Source: Christensenella sp. UBA1214
GTDB taxonomy: Bacteria; Bacillota; Clostridia; Christensenellales; CAG-138
Length of the DNA: 36,098 bases
Reading direction: 5' to 3'
Assembly: GCA_002309375.1 (NCBI GenBank)
Contig: DBXK01000050.1
Coordinates: 28,087-64,184, forward strand
Shown: piece by piece, positions 15,253 to 21,865 of the stretch
How positions within the stretch are numbered: the first letter of the stretch is position 1
How the letters are laid out: every line of letters begins with the position of its first letter
Translations under genes and position numbers: made by a program
Notes under the pieces: generated by a model
Seen by the model: only the letters and a program-made list of their open reading frames with translations
The model's database searches: none
What the model was told of the DNA's origin: nothing

Positions 15253-16250
15253 CATCTGCGCGGGGCACGGAGCTTTTGAAGGATCGCCGCGGCGCACCCC
15301 GCCGCCGTCATGGACCCGGTATCGACGATCAGCTCATACCCATCCTTCGGGTAAAGGTATTCGAAGGAAGCCTTCGCGGAGCCGAGGCAGCGGTCGCCTC
15401 GCGCTTTCTCGCGCCTTTCGAGGATCTCAAGGGGGCAGCTGATCCGGACGGGGAAGACGCGGTATTCACCGAGCATTTCCCAAAGCTGGTCATAGATCCG
15501 CTCGCTCGTGATCACATGATCGATGATCACGCCTTCGTGCGTTTCGAGCGCCGCAAGGCAGGCTTCGCACATCTCGCCGCTGATCTCGTAAACATCGTCC
15601 TCATAGATCGTTTCATCCTTCCGCAGCTTCATGAAATCGTCGATCGAAACGACGGGGAAGCGCTGACCGCATTCCGCTTCGATCAGCATCCGCAGCGCCG
15701 CCGCAAGGGTGGATTTGCCGCTGCTCGACGGGCCGTTGAGGAGGATGACGGGCTTCTTCGCTTTCGGCGGCTCGGTCTCGTCCTCCGTCCGCAGAACGAG
15801 CTGCTCCGGAAGGGAGAAGATCGCCGTCTTCAGGAAGACAGGATAGAAGTATTCGTCCTTCAGCCGCTCGAAGGGCAGCCATTCGAACTCATGGGTATGC
15901 TCCCGCTCGAAAAGGGTGAAGCGGCTGCCGCGGGATAAAAGATCCGTCCCGGAAACATCCATGAGGAAATAGATGCAGAGCTCGTGATAATCGAGCTTAT
16001 CGACGTCCTCTCTGAAAAAGCCCTGATTCAGCCAAAGCGGGCGGACGATGCGGGCGGTGACGCCGAGCTCCTCCTCGACTTCGCGGATGACGGCATGCTC
16101 GGCGGTCTCTCCGAGCTTCACCCTGCCGCCAGGCAGATAGTAATAGGGCGAGCGCTCGTCGTGCATCGCAAGGATCCGGCCTTTGGAAATGATCAGCGCA
16201 CAGACCCTGTAATTGAATTTTCCATTGCCGGAAACGAAGGTAATGTCCAT
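15252..16250 (-). CDS. Nudix hydrolase fused to a chloramphenicol-phosphotransferase-like P-loop kinase
   Basis: 332 residues with two domains. Residues 1-150 are a Nudix hydrolase with a complete Nudix box at 42-64 (G-x5-E-x7-REVEEELGV), expected to split a nucleoside diphosphate linked to another group. Residues 165-330 are a small P-loop kinase: GPSSSGKST at 173-181, VSIDDFM near 202, EGVIIDHVI (Asp-rich strand) and a basic lid ERREKARGDR, resembling the CPT/zeta-toxin-like kinases that phosphorylate small molecules. Both active sites look intact. The substrate is unknown; the fusion suggests sequential action on one nucleotide or sugar compound. The start follows an AGGGCAGGATT stretch. 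A GNAT remnant lies just upstream on the same strand. Confidence 0.85.
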   Translation of the reverse strand: MDITFVSGNGKFNYRVCALIISKGRILAMHDERSPYYYLPGGRVKLGETAEHAVIREVEEELGVTARIVRPLWLNQGFFREDVDKLDYHELCIYFLMDVSGTDLLSRGSRFTLFEREHTHEFEWLPFERLKDEYFYPVFLKTAIFSLPEQLVLRTEDETEPPKAKKPVILLNGPSSSGKSTLAAALRMLIEAECGQRFPVVSIDDFMKLRKDETIYEDDVYEISGEMCEACLAALETHEGVIIDHVITSERIYDQLWEMLGEYRVFPVRISCPLEILERREKARGDRCLGSAKASFEYLYPKDGYELIVDTGSMTAAGCAAAILQKLRAPRR

Positions 16251-16259
16251 AATCCTGCC

Positions 16260-16493
16260 CTAATCCAATACCTTGATATAGATAAAAACGTTCCTGTCTT
16301 TTTTGTTTTTATAAGCATAGCGGTCGCTTTCGAAACCGAGCTTTTCATGCAGACCGATGCTCGCGGCGTTGTCTTCGCGCACCTGATCGACAAGGATCCG
16401 GTATCCGAGCCCGGAAGCGCGCCCGAAAAGAAGCTGCATCGCTTCGAAAGCAAAGCCGTTTTTTCTTTCCCCGGGAAAGATCTCGATGCCTGC
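16260..16493 (-). pseudogene. Remnant of a GNAT acetyltransferase (C-terminal half)
   Basis: Reading the - strand from 16493 to the TAG at 16260 gives 77 residues without a start codon: IEIFPGERKNGFAFEAMQLL, LGYRILVDQVREDNAASIGL, HEKLGFESDRYAYKNKKDR. This matches the acetyl-CoA-binding half of GNAT enzymes (motif A with R-x-x-G-x-A, then the N-x-x-A-...-Y/H-E-K-L-G-F motif B). An in-frame stop lies directly upstream, where a hairpin-repeat element begins, and no N-terminal half is found. The gene seems to have been cut by insertion of, or recombination at, that element. Confidence 0.75.
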
Positions 16494-16627
16494 TCAAAGC
16501 AGCCGTGAAGTATCCGGCGGGGCCGGATGTGAAGTGAAATAAATCCCCTCACGCCCGAAGGCATTTCACGCCCGCAGGGTATTTCACGCCGAAGGCATTT
16601 CACAAATCCCGATAAGGGATTTATTTC
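16490..16627. repeat. Hairpin-array repeat element with GTGAAGT / ATTTCAC spacers
   Basis: A 138-base array of small hairpins separated by a constant heptamer. Left arm: CTGCT-caa-AGCAG, GTGAAGT, ATCCGGC-ggg-GCCGGAT, GTGAAGT. Right arm: GCC-cgaa-GGC, ATTTCAC, CCC-gca-GGG, ATTTCAC, GCC-gaa-GGC, ATTTCAC, AAATCCC-gataa-GGGATTT. ATTTCAC is the complement of GTGAAAT, so the arms are inverted. GAAATAAATCCC (16536-16547) and GGGATTTATTTC (16616-16627) form terminal inverted repeats of the right arm. This resembles intergenic hairpin/ATTTCAC elements I recall from Oscillospiraceae genomes; it has no coding capacity. Confidence 0.7.
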
Positions 16628-16631
16628 GTTG

Positions 16632-16662
16632 AAAAAAGCACTTGCTTTGCAAGTGCTTTTTT
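16632..16662 (-). terminator. Terminator of tRNA-Arg
   Basis: Fourteen-base-pair stem AAAAAAGCACTTGC / GCAAGTGCTTTTTT with TTT loop, beginning two bases after the tRNA 3' end; the stem A/T arms supply the T tract on either strand. Confidence 0.88.
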
Positions 16663-16664
16663 CA

Positions 16665-16740
16665 TGGCGCGCCCAGCAGGATTTGAACCTGCGACCTACC
16701 GGTTCGTAGCCGGGCACTCTATCCGCTGAGCTATGGGCGC
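16665..16740 (-). tRNA. tRNA-Arg (anticodon ACG)
   Basis: 76 bases on the - strand including an encoded CCA. Acceptor stem GCGCCCA / TGGGCGC, D-arm AGCTCAGCGGATAGAG, anticodon stem CCGG-CTACGAA-CCGG with ACG (wobble A expected to become inosine, reading CGU/CGC/CGA), and T-loop GTTCAAATC. Confidence 0.95.
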
Positions 16741-16765
16741 ATTGCTCTTTTCAAAGTGCCTTAGT

Positions 16766-16794
16766 ATTTTAGCGCAGCCGTACCGGTTTGTCAA
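16766..16794 (-). promoter_or_regulatory. Promoter of tRNA-Arg
   Basis: On the - strand TTGACA (16789-16794), 17-base spacer, TAAAAT (16766-16771), ending about 25 bases before the tRNA 5' end. Confidence 0.82.
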
Positions 16795-16817
16795 GGGCTT
16801 TTTCTGTATATTTGTTG

Positions 16818-17852
16818 TTATTTCGTTAAATATGCCATCAGCAGATCGAAGGTGTTTTTAAGGCCGTCGATATGCGTGCGCTCGTAGCCGTGGCTGTTCG
16901 CGGTGCCGGGGCCGATCGCGGAATGGCGGATATCATAGCCGGCAACGACCGAAGCGTCGCCGTCGGTGCCGTAATGCGGGGTGAAGATATCCATCACATA
17001 GTCAACGCCCGCGTCGATCGCCGCCTGCCGCAGCTCGTTCGTCATGCCCCAGTGGTAGGGGAAGCGGGAATCCTTGCAGAAGATGGAGACCTTCCTTTCG
17101 TCGGAGTTCTGATCCGGCCCGGTCGGGGCGATGTCGATCGCGAGATAATCCTTAATGCCGTCCGGCATCCAGACCGTGCCGTGGCCGATCTCCTCATACG
17201 CGGCGAAATAGGCGTAGACCTTGCGGTTCAGCTTGACGCCCTTTTCCTTGAGCTCCTTCATCGCGGCGAGCAGCACGGCGACGCAGGCCTTGTCATCCAC
17301 GAAATGGGATTTAAGATAGCCGTTTGAATAGACGAAGCGGGGCTCGAGTGCGATCATGTCGCCGGTCTCGATGCCGAGCGCGCGGGTGTCGGCGGCGGAC
17401 TTGACGTTTTCATCGAGCACGATGCAGACGTTCGTGCGGAAATCCGGCGGCACGGCGCGGAGCTCTTCCTCGGTGACGTGGATGGAGTTCGGGTTGCGGC
17501 AGACGCAGCCGGTATAGATCTTCCCGTCCCGGGTGTGGATGCGGACATTTTCCATCATGCAGTAGAAGGGATAAAGCCCGCCGACGGGGCAGACGTTCAG
17601 CGTGCCGTCCGCGTTGATGTGGCGCACCATGAGGCCGATGTCGTCGAGATGCGCGGAAACGACGAGCGCGTTGCCCTCGCCGCCGAGATCCGCGATCACG
17701 CCGCCCTTGTGGGTGTGCTCGTAAGGATAGCCGAGCTCGTCGAGCATCTTCGCTGTCAGCGCTTCGACCTCTTCGTACTGGCCGGTGGTGCTGTCGGCTG
17801 CGAGCAGCCGGCGGAAGGTTTCGAGGCAGTAGTCTTCGTCAAATCTGAACAT
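16818..17852 (-). CDS. M42 family metallopeptidase (glutamyl/deblocking aminopeptidase-like)
   Basis: 344 residues, the normal length for M42 dinuclear-metal aminopeptidases, which form large cytoplasmic tetrahedral complexes and trim peptides. Visible metal ligands are His68 and Asp70 in VVSAHLDDIG, Asp186 in SHFVDDKA, Glu220-Glu221 in AAYEEIGHG (general base and ligand), Asp240 in AIDIAP, and a C-terminal His in ANSHGYERTH. HLDD replaces the more common HxDE. AAGGAG lies 7 bases before the ATG. It starts 23 bases after the methyltransferase stop, so the two form an operon; no clear terminator separates it from the tRNA promoter. Confidence 0.92.
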   Translation of the reverse strand: MFRFDEDYCLETFRRLLAADSTTGQYEEVEALTAKMLDELGYPYEHTHKGGVIADLGGEGNALVVSAHLDDIGLMVRHINADGTLNVCPVGGLYPFYCMMENVRIHTRDGKIYTGCVCRNPNSIHVTEEELRAVPPDFRTNVCIVLDENVKSAADTRALGIETGDMIALEPRFVYSNGYLKSHFVDDKACVAVLLAAMKELKEKGVKLNRKVYAYFAAYEEIGHGTVWMPDGIKDYLAIDIAPTGPDQNSDERKVSIFCKDSRFPYHWGMTNELRQAAIDAGVDYVMDIFTPHYGTDGDASVVAGYDIRHSAIGPGTANSHGYERTHIDGLKNTFDLLMAYLTK

Positions 17853-17875
17853 AAATAAACTCCTTCGGTTTATGA

Positions 17876-19051
17876 TTATTCTTGTTTTTCGGGGAGAAGG
17901 CCCGCGGAAGCGAGCAGTCGGTGCAGCGTCTGCTCCGTTTTGATGAGCTCGAGCGTTTCTTCAACTTCCGCAAGCGCGCAGAGGCGGTTCTTTTCGGGGA
18001 TATGCGCCTTCTTCGCCCGGATCAGAAGGTTTTTCGGCGTATGGGCGAGGTCGACGAATTCCATCGTCCGCGCGCTGTAGCCGCAGAAAGTGAGCAGCTT
18101 CTGGCGGATCGAGTCGGTCAGAAGCGCACTGACGCGCTCGCGGAGGATACCTCCGTCGTTGAAGAGCGGAAGCGCGGAATAATCCGCGGCCTTGTTGAGC
18201 TCATGCTGGCAGCAGGGCACGGAAAGGATGTAGGCGGCGCCGCAGCTGACGGCGTTGAAAAGCGCAAAATCGGTCGCCGTGTCGCAGGCGTGGAGCGTGA
18301 TCACGAGGTCGACGGGCGCGCCGCCGGCGGTTTTGAGATAGTCCGCGATGTCGCCGCAATGGAAACGCAGGTCTTCGTAGCCGTATTTTTCGGCAAGGCG
18401 GCCGCAGTTTTCGATCACGTCCCGCTTGAGGTCGATGCCGGTCATGCTGACGCGGCGGTTCTTCACGGCGGTGAAATAATAGTAAACGATGAAGGTGAGA
18501 TAGCTCTTGCCGCAGCCGAAATCGATGATATGGAGCGGCCTTTCTTCGGGAAGCTCCGATCCCGGGATCAGCTCCTCGATGAATTCGAGGAAGCGGTTGA
18601 TCTGGCGGAATTTGTCGTACATATTGGCCTTGACGCGGCCTTCCGCCGTCATGACGCCCATATCGACAAGGGGCGGGATCACGCGGCTGTCCGAAAGCAG
18701 ATAGCTCTTCTTCCTTTCGCGGCCTTCGGCGGCCGGCGCCTGCGAACGGGCGTGCTTTCCCGAAAGGAGCTTGCCTTTTTTCGTTATGCGGGCTGTGAAT
18801 TCGCTCTTTTCATCCCATGCGTTGATCTGCGAAAATCCGTCGAAAAGAGTTAAAATGCGTTCAGCGGCGGAGGAAAGGGGGATGCGTTCATGGAATGCCT
18901 GCTTCTCGGTCAGCTTCTCCGCGAAATATTCGCCGTCCGCAAGGTTGAGGGTGATCTTCCTGAATGCGCAGGAGGAAGCGGGGCCGCTCAAAACGATCTT
19001 ATAAACGCCCTCGCCGATGATATTATCGATAAATTCACGAATGCTTTCCAT
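17876..19051 (-). CDS. Class I SAM-dependent methyltransferase (PF13679-like)
   Basis: 391 residues from ATG 19051 (MESIREFIDN). A longer frame to 19138 would run through the likely promoter. The N-terminal 150 residues are family-specific (YKIVLSGPASS..., AFHERI), followed by a Rossmann methyltransferase with the SAM motif IIDFGCGKSYLTFIVYYYF near 201-219, GIDLKRDVIENC, and LVITLHACDTATDFALF, then a Cys-containing VPCCQHEL loop. This arrangement matches the GSTCD/METTL25-type methyltransferase domain; an RNA or small-molecule substrate is likely but unproven. A GC hairpin lies between an AAGAAGGAG site and the ATG (see findings). Confidence 0.85.
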   Translation of the reverse strand: MESIREFIDNIIGEGVYKIVLSGPASSCAFRKITLNLADGEYFAEKLTEKQAFHERIPLSSAAERILTLFDGFSQINAWDEKSEFTARITKKGKLLSGKHARSQAPAAEGRERKKSYLLSDSRVIPPLVDMGVMTAEGRVKANMYDKFRQINRFLEFIEELIPGSELPEERPLHIIDFGCGKSYLTFIVYYYFTAVKNRRVSMTGIDLKRDVIENCGRLAEKYGYEDLRFHCGDIADYLKTAGGAPVDLVITLHACDTATDFALFNAVSCGAAYILSVPCCQHELNKAADYSALPLFNDGGILRERVSALLTDSIRQKLLTFCGYSARTMEFVDLAHTPKNLLIRAKKAHIPEKNRLCALAEVEETLELIKTEQTLHRLLASAGLLPEKQE

Positions 19052-19103
19052 AACTGGTCTGCGCGGCGCTCCGTTTTCGGCCGTCCGCGCGCTCCTTCTT
19101 TTA

Positions 19104-19132
19104 ACTATACCATCAACGGGGCGATCCAACAA
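19104..19132 (-). promoter_or_regulatory. Promoter of the methyltransferase-M42 operon
   Basis: On the - strand TTGTTG (19127-19132), 17-base spacer, TATAGT (19104-19109), facing away from the mrnC promoter. Confidence 0.6.
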
Positions 19133-19173
19133 GAGCATTTTGAAGAAAGTCGGGCTTTATTTTCAAAAACCGC

Positions 19174-19201
19174 TTGAAAAAATCTTTGTTTGCTTTATAA
19201 T
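19174..19201 (+). promoter_or_regulatory. Promoter of mrnC, almost touching the start codon
   Basis: TTGAAA (19174-19179), 16-base spacer, TATAAT (19196-19201). The ATG at 19210 falls at the expected transcription start, so the mRNA may be leaderless. Confidence 0.75.
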
Positions 19202-19209
19202 ATAAACTG

Positions 19210-19674
19210 ATGGATTATGCAGACAACAAAATGGATGCACTGGTTTCAACGGTGCGTCTGCCCGAAAACGGGAAGGGGCATACGGACCCTTCGCAGCTCG
19301 GGCCGCTTTCCCTCGCCTATATGGGCGACACGGTGTATGACCTCTATGTCCGCACGATGCTGCTCGACACAACGACCCTCACGGCGCACGGCCTGCATCA
19401 GGCGGCGGTGAAGCTCGTTTGCGCAAAGGCGCAGGCGGCGGCGTTCCGCAGGATCGAACCGATGCTGACGGAGCAGGAGCTCGCCGTTTTCAGGCGGGGC
19501 CGCAACACGCATATCGGCACCGTGCCGCACAGCGCGAGCATCATCGATTACCGCATCGCGACCGGGCTCGAAGCAATGCTCGGCTGGCTCTACCTTTCCG
19601 GCGATGACGGACGCATCCGCGCCATAATGTCGGCGATCCTTTCAAACGGCGCGGAAACCCGGGAACACGAATAA
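19210..19674 (+). CDS. mrnC: Mini-ribonuclease III
   Basis: 154 residues, a stand-alone RNase III domain lacking a double-stranded RNA-binding domain. In B. subtilis this enzyme matures 23S rRNA. Signature segments: LAYMGDTVYDLYVR with catalytic Asp40, the HxxHQAAVKLVCA helix, FRRGRNTHIGTVPHSASIIDYRIATGLEAMLGWLYL with the catalytic Glu near 121. The start ATG lacks a ribosome binding site and lies where transcription should begin; a downstream Met8 also lacks one. It is followed after 17 bases by rlmB and then sigH, the conserved Bacillota gene order. Confidence 0.92.
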   Translation: MDYADNKMDALVSTVRLPENGKGHTDPSQLGPLSLAYMGDTVYDLYVRTMLLDTTTLTAHGLHQAAVKLVCAKAQAAAFRRIEPMLTEQELAVFRRGRNTHIGTVPHSASIIDYRIATGLEAMLGWLYLSGDDGRIRAIMSAILSNGAETREHE

Positions 19675-19691
19675 TTTTCAAGGAGATAAAA

Positions 19692-21080
19692 ATGGCAGAC
19701 TTCAACAGCAAATACGGCCGCCGCTCCGGCGGGAGCTTCACAAAGGGCGAAAACAGGGGCGAAAGGCGCGGCTTTGACGGCGAGCGCCGCTACGGTGAAA
19801 AGAAGCCCTACGGCGAGCGCTCCTTCGGTGAAAAGAAGCCCTACGGCGAGCGCTCCTTCGGCGAAAAGAAGCCCTACGGCGAACGCTCTTTCGGCGAGAA
19901 GAAGCCCTACGGCGAACGTTCCTTCGGTGAAAAGAAGCCCTACGGCGAGCGCTCTTTCGGTGAAAAGAAGCCCTACGGCGAGCGCCGTTTCGGCGAAAAG
20001 AAGCCCTACGGCGAGAAAGATTTCGGCGAAAAGCGCTTCGGCGGCGATCGTTTCGAGCCGCGTCCCTATGGGAAAAAGCCGTTTGAAAGCGAAGACGGCG
20101 AGCGCCGCTTTGAAAGATCCGACCGTTCCTTCGGCGAGCGCAAATTCAATAAAAAGCCGTTCGGAGACAAGAAGCCTTTCGACGAGAGGCCCTATGGCGA
20201 GAAGAAGCCCTTCGGCGAGCGCCGCTTCGAAAAGAACGACAGGCCTTTCGGCGAAAAACGCTTCGACGAGGAGCGCAGGTTCGCTCCTGCCCCGTTCGCG
20301 GAGGAAGAGGAAAAGAAGCCCGAGGAGCTGCCGAACATCATCATGGGCCGCAATCCCGTTCGCGAAGCGATCCGGAGCGGCAGGAGCATCGACCGCATCC
20401 TCGTCACGAAGGAGCATGACGGCTCCCTCGGCGAGATCATCGGCCTTGCTCGCGACCGGAACCTCATCATCCGCGAGGTCGACCGCCGCAAGCTCGATGA
20501 GATCTGTATGCCTTTCGGCCATGACGGCAAACCCGGCAATCATCAGGGAATCGTCGCGGAGATCCCGGGCGTCGAGTATTCGGAGCTTTCCGATATCGTC
20601 GATTACGCAAAGGAAAAGGGCGAAAAGCCCTTCATCATCATCCTCGACGGCATCGAGGATCCCCATAACCTCGGTTCGATCATCAGGAGCGCGGAATGTG
20701 CCGGCGCGCACGGCGTCGTGATCCCGAAGCGACGCTCCGCACCGGTCACGGCGACGGTCGTCAAGACTTCCGCCGGCGCCGCGGAGCATATGAAGATCGC
20801 CCGCGTGGTGAACATCGTTGCGGCGATGGAGCGGCTGAAGGAGGAGGGCGTCTGGATCGCTGGCGCCGATATGGACGGCGAAAGCATGTATGAAGCCGAT
20901 ATGAAGGGCGGCTTTGCTCTCGTCATCGGCGGCGAAGGCGACGGGCTTTCGAAGCTCGTTCGCGAAAAATGCGATTTCCTCGTTTCGATCCCGCTCAAGG
21001 GCAGCATCGATTCCCTCAACGCGGCGGTCGCGGCGGCGATAATCATGTTCGAGAAGAACAGGCAGGATTCGATAAAATAA
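19692..21080 (+). CDS. rlmB: 23S rRNA 2'-O-methyltransferase (RlmB/TrmH family) with long repetitive N-terminus
   Basis: 462 residues, nearly twice the usual 245. Residues 1-210 are a disordered, Gly/Lys/Arg/Glu-rich extension containing seven tandem copies of GEKKPYGERSF-type units (residues 35-111) and degenerate copies after. Residues 215-462 are a full SPOUT methyltransferase: NIIMGRNPVREAI (substrate-binding domain), NHQGIVAEIP, IILDGIEDPHNLGSIIRSAECAGAHGVV, and the knot motifs VIGGEGDGLS and IPLKGSIDSLNAAVAAAI. It modifies G2251-equivalent in the peptidyl-transferase loop. AAGGAG precedes the ATG. The mixed-charge tail probably promotes RNA or ribosome binding; this is inference. Confidence 0.92.
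   Translation: MADFNSKYGRRSGGSFTKGENRGERRGFDGERRYGEKKPYGERSFGEKKPYGERSFGEKKPYGERSFGEKKPYGERSFGEKKPYGERSFGEKKPYGERRFGEKKPYGEKDFGEKRFGGDRFEPRPYGKKPFESEDGERRFERSDRSFGERKFNKKPFGDKKPFDERPYGEKKPFGERRFEKNDRPFGEKRFDEERRFAPAPFAEEEEKKPEELPNIIMGRNPVREAIRSGRSIDRILVTKEHDGSLGEIIGLARDRNLIIREVDRRKLDEICMPFGHDGKPGNHQGIVAEIPGVEYSELSDIVDYAKEKGEKPFIIILDGIEDPHNLGSIIRSAECAGAHGVVIPKRRSAPVTATVVKTSAGAAEHMKIARVVNIVAAMERLKEEGVWIAGADMDGESMYEADMKGGFALVIGGEGDGLSKLVREKCDFLVSIPLKGSIDSLNAAVAAAIIMFEKNRQDSIK
19794..20024 (+). repeat. 33-bp in-frame tandem repeat, seven copies, in rlmB
   Basis: Seven units of 33 bases beginning GGTGAAAAGAAGCCCTACGG encode GEKKPYGERSF (five copies), GEKKPYGERRF and GEKKPYGEKDF. Copies differ mainly at third positions (ggt/ggc, tcc/tct). 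The period is a multiple of three, so copy-number change would keep the frame. Confidence 0.95.
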
Positions 21081-21083
21081 TAA

Positions 21084-21716
21084 ATGACCAAGCTTCCCCC
21101 TGAACCGAATTACGCCGACATGAACGACGAAGCGCTCGTTTCTTTCGCCCGCAATGGCGATAAAGAAGCGGAGCGCCAGCTCGTCATTCGCTTCATGCCG
21201 CTCGTCCGGCTGAAGAGCCGTCCGTATTTTCTGATCGGCGCGGACAGTTCGGATCTCATCCAGGAAGGAGCGATCGGGCTTTGCGGCGCGATCCGCGATT
21301 TCGATCCGGAGCGCAGCGTCAGCTTCCGCTCGTATGCGGAGGTCTGCATCACGAACAACGTCCTTGCGGCGATCAAGCGCGCTTCTCGGAAGAAGCACCT
21401 TCCGCTGAATACCTCGATCTCCCTCGATAAGCCGATCGGAACGGACGAGGAAAAGCAGGAGACCCTTGCGGACCGTATAAACGCGCATTCCGTCGGCAAC
21501 CCGGAGGAGATCGCTCTTCGGCATGAATCGGAGCTGCGGCTGACGAAGATCATGGAGGAACAGCTGACGGAGCTCGAAACGAACGTGCTGACGCTGTTTC
21601 TGAACGGCAGAAGCTACAAACAGATCGCCGATGAGCTCGGAAGGAGTCCGAAGGCCGTCGACAATGCCCTGCAGAGGGTGAAAAAGAAGGTCGCGGCGCT
21701 GCTGGCGGAGGAATAA
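21084..21716 (+). CDS. sigH: RNA polymerase sigma factor SigH-like
   Basis: 210 residues matching SigH (sigma-30) of Firmicutes: region 2 has SRPYFLIGADSSDLIQEGAIGLCGAIRDFDPERSVSFRSYAEVCITNNVLAAIKRASRKKHLPLNTSISLDKPI, nearly the consensus of the family, and region 4 has LTELETNVLTLFLNGRSYKQIADELGRSPKAVDNALQRVKKK. In B. subtilis SigH directs early stationary-phase and sporulation genes. The ATG at 21084 is three bases after the rlmB stop with no evident ribosome binding site, so translation is probably coupled. The gene that lies between rlmB and sigH in Bacillus (yacP) is absent here. Confidence 0.9.
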   Translation: MTKLPPEPNYADMNDEALVSFARNGDKEAERQLVIRFMPLVRLKSRPYFLIGADSSDLIQEGAIGLCGAIRDFDPERSVSFRSYAEVCITNNVLAAIKRASRKKHLPLNTSISLDKPIGTDEEKQETLADRINAHSVGNPEEIALRHESELRLTKIMEEQLTELETNVLTLFLNGRSYKQIADELGRSPKAVDNALQRVKKKVAALLAEE

Positions 21717-21753
21717 CCGCGCTTTGCCGCCAAAATTGAATTATTGCAGCAAG

Positions 21754-21816
21754 AAAAACCGGCCCGTTTGAGGCGTATCCGCATAAGGATAAACAGCTTC
21801 AACCGGGTCGGTTTTT
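21754..21816. terminator. Composite terminator after sigH
   Basis: Long-range stem AAAAACCGGCCCG (21754-21766) / CGGGTCGGTTTTT (21804-21816, one G-T pair) with an inner hairpin TATCC-gcataa-GGATA, and T/A tracts on both flanks. It could serve both convergent operons. Confidence 0.65.
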
Positions 21817-21865
21817 GGAGGCTCGCTAATGTCCGCGCTTTTCTTCGGCGCGGGCGGGATCGCTT

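Noticed and set aside
16193..16717. Open frame running through the repeat element and tRNA-Arg on the - strand
   Set aside because: It crosses a tRNA and a terminator; the real protein-like signal there is the GNAT remnant in another frame.
19794..20024. Regular 33-bp repeats considered as a CRISPR array
   Set aside because: Repeats are directly abutting with no spacers and encode an in-frame peptide repeat.
19590..21524. Long open frame (644 codons) on the - strand opposite mrnC-rlmB-sigH
   Set aside because: It mirrors the 33-bp repeat and G+C-rich codon pattern of the + strand genes, has no ribosome binding site or promoter, and the + strand genes are unmistakable.
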